A DNA stretch of 22,924 bases from CAYQDR01 sp964416315 (GTDB lineage: Bacteria > Methylomirabilota > Methylomirabilia > Rokubacteriales > DASRDR01). A program made the translations under genes and the position numbers. Every line of letters begins with the position of its first letter. Position 1 is the first letter of the stretch. This document shows, one piece after another, positions 20,796 through 22,924 of the stretch. The stretch is from positions 1 through 22,924 of the forward strand of contig CAYQDR010000076.1 of the NCBI GenBank assembly GCA_964416315.1, in the 5' to 3' direction. Below the pieces are notes generated by a model. The model was not told the origin of the DNA, did not search any database, and saw nothing but the letters and a program-made list of their open reading frames with translations.

Positions 20796-21680
20796 ATGCG
20801 CGTGACGTTCTGGGGCACGCGGGGCTCCATCCCGACGCCGGGCCCGCGGACCAGCCGGTACGGCGGCAACACGGCGTGCGTCGAGGTCCGCTGCGGCCAG
20901 GATCTCTTGATCTTCGATGCCGGCACCGGCATCCGGGAGCTCGGCATCGCCCTCCTCGAGGAATTCCGCGGCACGCCCCTCACCGTTCACCTGTTCATCA
21001 GTCACACGCACTGGGACCACATCCAGGGGTTCCCCTTCTTTCGGCCGGCGTACGACCCGACGACGACCATCCACGTCTACGGGCCGCCGGGTCAGGGGCG
21101 ATCGCTGGAGAAGATCCTCCGGGGTCAGATGGATCCGGATTACTTCCCGGTGGCCTTCGGCGATCTGGCGTCTACCATGCACCTCCACGAATACCGCGGG
21201 GCCGACTTTCAGATCGGGGATGCGACGATCTCCGCCATGTACCTGAACCACCCCGGGATGAACCTGGGGTACAAGGTGGCCCAGGCCGGCAAGACGGTGG
21301 TGTACGCGACGGATCACGAGCCGTACCGCTCCACGCTGCAGCTGGTGGGGCAACGGGCGGAGGAGGGCTACGTGTACGGGCACGTGCTCGACGAGGAGAT
21401 CGTCAGGTTCGTGTCGGGCGTCGATCTCTACATCGGCGAGGCACAGTACTCCGACGAGGAGTACTCCGCCCGGGTGGGCTGGGGGCACTCGTCGTTGAGC
21501 GCCACCGTCGGGGTCGCGCTCAAAGGCGAAGCCAGGGCGCTGGCGCTGGTGCATCACGATCCCATGCACTCCGACGAGGTCGTGTCGGCGATGGTGGAGC
21601 AGGCCAGGCGGATCGCGGTCACGCAGCGGTCACCGCTCGACTGCTTCGCGGCCGCGGAGGGCCGCGTCGTCGAGGTCTGA
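20796..21680 (+). CDS. MBL-fold hydrolase (RNase Z/PhnP-like)
   Basis: 294 aa from ATG 20796, directly after the response regulator stop. The metal-binding motif is intact: HTHWDH (70-75) with H70, H72, D74 and H75, plus H152 (NHPG), D173 (ATDHE), and H231 (GWGHSS) or H253/H254 (LVHHDP). The opening FWGTRGSIPTPGP and TSRYGGNTACVEV are characteristic of a PhnP/RNase Z-like group of phosphodiesterases often annotated only as MBL-fold metallo-hydrolase. A cyclic-nucleotide or RNA phosphodiesterase is plausible; the substrate is not known. It shares the transcript with the histidine kinase, lipoprotein and receiver. Contrast with the secreted MBL at 2264, whose metal motif is broken. Confidence 0.9.
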   Translation: MRVTFWGTRGSIPTPGPRTSRYGGNTACVEVRCGQDLLIFDAGTGIRELGIALLEEFRGTPLTVHLFISHTHWDHIQGFPFFRPAYDPTTTIHVYGPPGQGRSLEKILRGQMDPDYFPVAFGDLASTMHLHEYRGADFQIGDATISAMYLNHPGMNLGYKVAQAGKTVVYATDHEPYRSTLQLVGQRAEEGYVYGHVLDEEIVRFVSGVDLYIGEAQYSDEEYSARVGWGHSSLSATVGVALKGEARALALVHHDPMHSDEVVSAMVEQARRIAVTQRSPLDCFAAAEGRVVEV

Positions 21681-21682
21681 GA

Positions 21683-21694
21683 CCCGCGCGCGGG
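21683..21694. repeat. 12-bp perfect GC palindrome between convergent genes
   Basis: CCCGCGCGCGGG is self-complementary and fills most of the 21-bp gap between the convergent MBL and SDR stop codons. The central CGCGCGCG run is Z-DNA-prone. It may act as a shared transcription block, but so short a palindrome is easily produced by chance at this GC content. Confidence 0.3.
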
Positions 21695-21701
21695 CGGGCC
21701 G

Positions 21702-22466
21702 TCACGCCGGCGCCATGATGCCGTTCAGGGCGAGGCGGCCGCCGTCCGCGTAGATCGTGGTCCCCGTCACGTAAGAGGCGTCGTCCGAGGCGAGGAAGAC
21801 GGCGACCCGCGCGATCTCCTCCGCCTCGGCGATCCGCCCGAGCGGGGTCCGCATCAGGAAGCGCTCCTTCATTCCGGGCATCGAGAAGAAGTTCGCGTTG
21901 ATCGGGGTGTTGACCGTGCCCGGCCCGATGGCGACGACGCGGATCCCGTGGGGCGCGAGCGCGACCGCCATCCCCTTCGTGAGCATCGCGATCCCGCCCT
22001 TGGACGCGGCGTAGTGGACGAGCACCGCGTGGGCGACGACGGCGTTCACGGAGCTCAGATTGATGATCACCCCGCGCGTCCCCGTTTGGACCATGTGGCG
22101 CGCCGCCGTCTGGCCGCAGAGGAACGTCCCGCGGAGGTTCACGCGGATCACCCGGTCGAACTCCGCCTCGGTGAGGTCGAGGAAGGGGATCTCCGCCTGG
22201 ACCGCGGCGTTCGCGACCATGACGTCGAGCCGGCCGAATCGCTCCACGGTCTGCGCGACGAGCCGCCGCACCTGGGCCGCGTCCCCCACGTCCGTCGGGA
22301 CGGCGAGCGCCGACGGGCCGAGCGCCGCCGCCTCGCGCCCGGTGTCGTCGACCAGGACGTCCGCGAGGGCGACCTTCGCCCCCTCGGCGATGAACGTCTT
22401 GGCGATCGCGAGGCCGATCCCGCGCGCCGCGCCGGTGACGATGGCGACCTTGCCCTGGAGCCGCAC
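21702..22466 (-). CDS. Short-chain dehydrogenase/reductase (SDR)
   Basis: 254 aa from GTG 22466, one base after the RidA-family stop, so translation is probably coupled. Classical SDR oxidoreductase using NAD(P): cofactor loop TGAARGIG (11-18), an Asp near residue 36 (ALAD) that favours NAD, NAA (86-88), N110, Ser138/139 (INLSS), Y152 and K156 (YAASK), then PGTVNTPI and the closing YADGG. All catalytic residues are present. The substrate is unknown, and the pairing with a RidA-family protein suggests amino- or keto-acid breakdown. Confidence 0.93.
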   Translation of the reverse strand: MRLQGKVAIVTGAARGIGLAIAKTFIAEGAKVALADVLVDDTGREAAALGPSALAVPTDVGDAAQVRRLVAQTVERFGRLDVMVANAAVQAEIPFLDLTEAEFDRVIRVNLRGTFLCGQTAARHMVQTGTRGVIINLSSVNAVVAHAVLVHYAASKGGIAMLTKGMAVALAPHGIRVVAIGPGTVNTPINANFFSMPGMKERFLMRTPLGRIAEAEEIARVAVFLASDDASYVTGTTIYADGGRLALNGIMAPA

Positions 22467-22467
22467 C

Positions 22468-22866
22468 TCACTTGCCCTCGACGAAGGCGATGCACTCGAC
22501 CTCGAGCAGGTAGTCGGGGTGCGCCAGGGCGGGCGTGGTGATGAGCGTCGAGGCGGGGAGCTTCGGCCCGAAGTACTTCTCGCGGATCGGGACGAGGTCC
22601 GCGCGGTAGCGCACGTCGGTCAGGTAGAAGGTGAGCTTGACGACGTCCGCGAGCTTGCCGCCGCCCGCCTCGACCATGGCCTTGAGGTTCTTCATGACCT
22701 GCTCCGCCTGCGCGGCGAAGTCCCCCTTGCCGACGATCCGCCCCTTGGAATCCTGGGCGACCTGGCCCGAGACGTACAGCGTGCTGCCGGGGCCGGAGAC
22801 CTTCACGCCCTGGCTGTAGGCCGGCGAGTCGAAGACGCTCCTGGCGCAGTAGCGCTGCTTGGGCAT
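22468..22866 (-). CDS. RidA/YjgF-family protein lacking the catalytic Arg
   Basis: 132 aa from ATG 22866, with GGAGG seven nt upstream. YjgF/YER057c/UK114 fold: SQGVKV (18-23), YVSGQVAQD (31-39), AEQVMKNLKAMVEAGGG (54-70), DVVKLTFYLTD (74-84), LLEVECIA (120-127). In RidA proper, an Arg in PARSxVE binds the imine substrate; here the matching stretch reads PASTLIT (104-110) with Ser106 in place of Arg. It therefore belongs to a RidA-like subgroup without that residue, and imine deaminase activity is unlikely. First gene of a two-gene operon with the SDR. Confidence 0.92.
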   Translation of the reverse strand: MPKQRYCARSVFDSPAYSQGVKVSGPGSTLYVSGQVAQDSKGRIVGKGDFAAQAEQVMKNLKAMVEAGGGKLADVVKLTFYLTDVRYRADLVPIREKYFGPKLPASTLITTPALAHPDYLLEVECIAFVEGK

Positions 22867-22881
22867 CGGCGATCCTCCGTG

Positions 22882-22916
22882 CGCCGGGTTAAACCGGCGA
22901 GGTGTTGCGAATGCAA
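22882..22916 (-). promoter_or_regulatory. ridA-SDR promoter with palindromic operator
   Basis: Minus strand: TTGCAT (22916-22911), 17-nt spacer, TTTAAC (22893-22888). The -10 is the centre of an 18-bp interrupted palindrome with 6-bp arms CGCCGG (22882-22887) and CCGGCG (22894-22899). A dimeric repressor bound there would block the -10. Predicted 5' leader is about 14 nt, carrying the GGAGG. Confidence 0.5.
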
Positions 22917-22924
22917 GAGTCGTA

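Overview
This is a very GC-rich (roughly 70% or more by eye), densely packed bacterial chromosomal window. Genes use many GTG and at least one probable CTG start, with frequent 1-4 bp stop/start overlaps. The mix of soil-type genes (several small membrane proteins, a cytochrome c, acyl-CoA metabolism, an AsmA/YdbH-type outer-membrane biogenesis pair) and the Gram-negative lipoproteins suggest an uncultivated diderm such as a Rokubacteria/Methylomirabilota-like or deltaproteobacterial-grade lineage. That assignment is an impression from protein style, not a test. I saw no rRNA, tRNA, CRISPR array, transposase or phage gene.

Layout. 1-1471: small membrane proteins (one minus strand, three plus), including a DUF5676-like protein and a 40-aa single-span protein. 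1615-5537: a secreted/redox run: tiny CxxC ORF (doubtful), monoheme cytochrome c, secreted UlaG-like metallo-beta-lactamase-fold protein with a degenerate metal site, BNR/Asp-box repeat protein, GT-C membrane glycosyltransferase. 5515-6362: a duplicated methyltransferase 5' end separated from the full-length gene by a block of four GC-rich hairpins. 6508-8938: a PilT-type ATPase fused to a nucleotide-cyclase-like domain, followed by a HAD hydrolase with a probable CTG start. 8939-11407: divergent acyl-CoA ligase and a shortened MFS transporter that share a minimal intergenic region. 11433-12077: a higBA toxin-antitoxin module with a clear promoter/operator. 12271-14408: divergent secreted amidohydrolase and acyl-CoA dehydrogenase. 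14465-18394: YdbH-like AsmA-family protein, DUF1318 lipoprotein, and a second HAD hydrolase. 18560-21680: sensor histidine kinase, small lipoprotein, receiver-only response regulator and an MBL hydrolase in one tight unit, resembling glrK-qseG-glrR in order but with the regulator's output replaced by an enzyme gene. 21702-22866: minus-strand ridA-SDR operon behind a palindromic promoter.

Best candidates for something new: (1) the PilT ATPase-pseudocyclase fusion at 6508-8181; (2) the hairpin block and partial gene duplication at 5515-5782; (3) the kinase/lipoprotein/receiver/MBL unit at 18560-21680; (4) the metal-site-degenerate secreted MBL at 2264-3067; (5) a recurrent TANNNT-N6/7-start pattern at three genes that suggests leaderless transcription.
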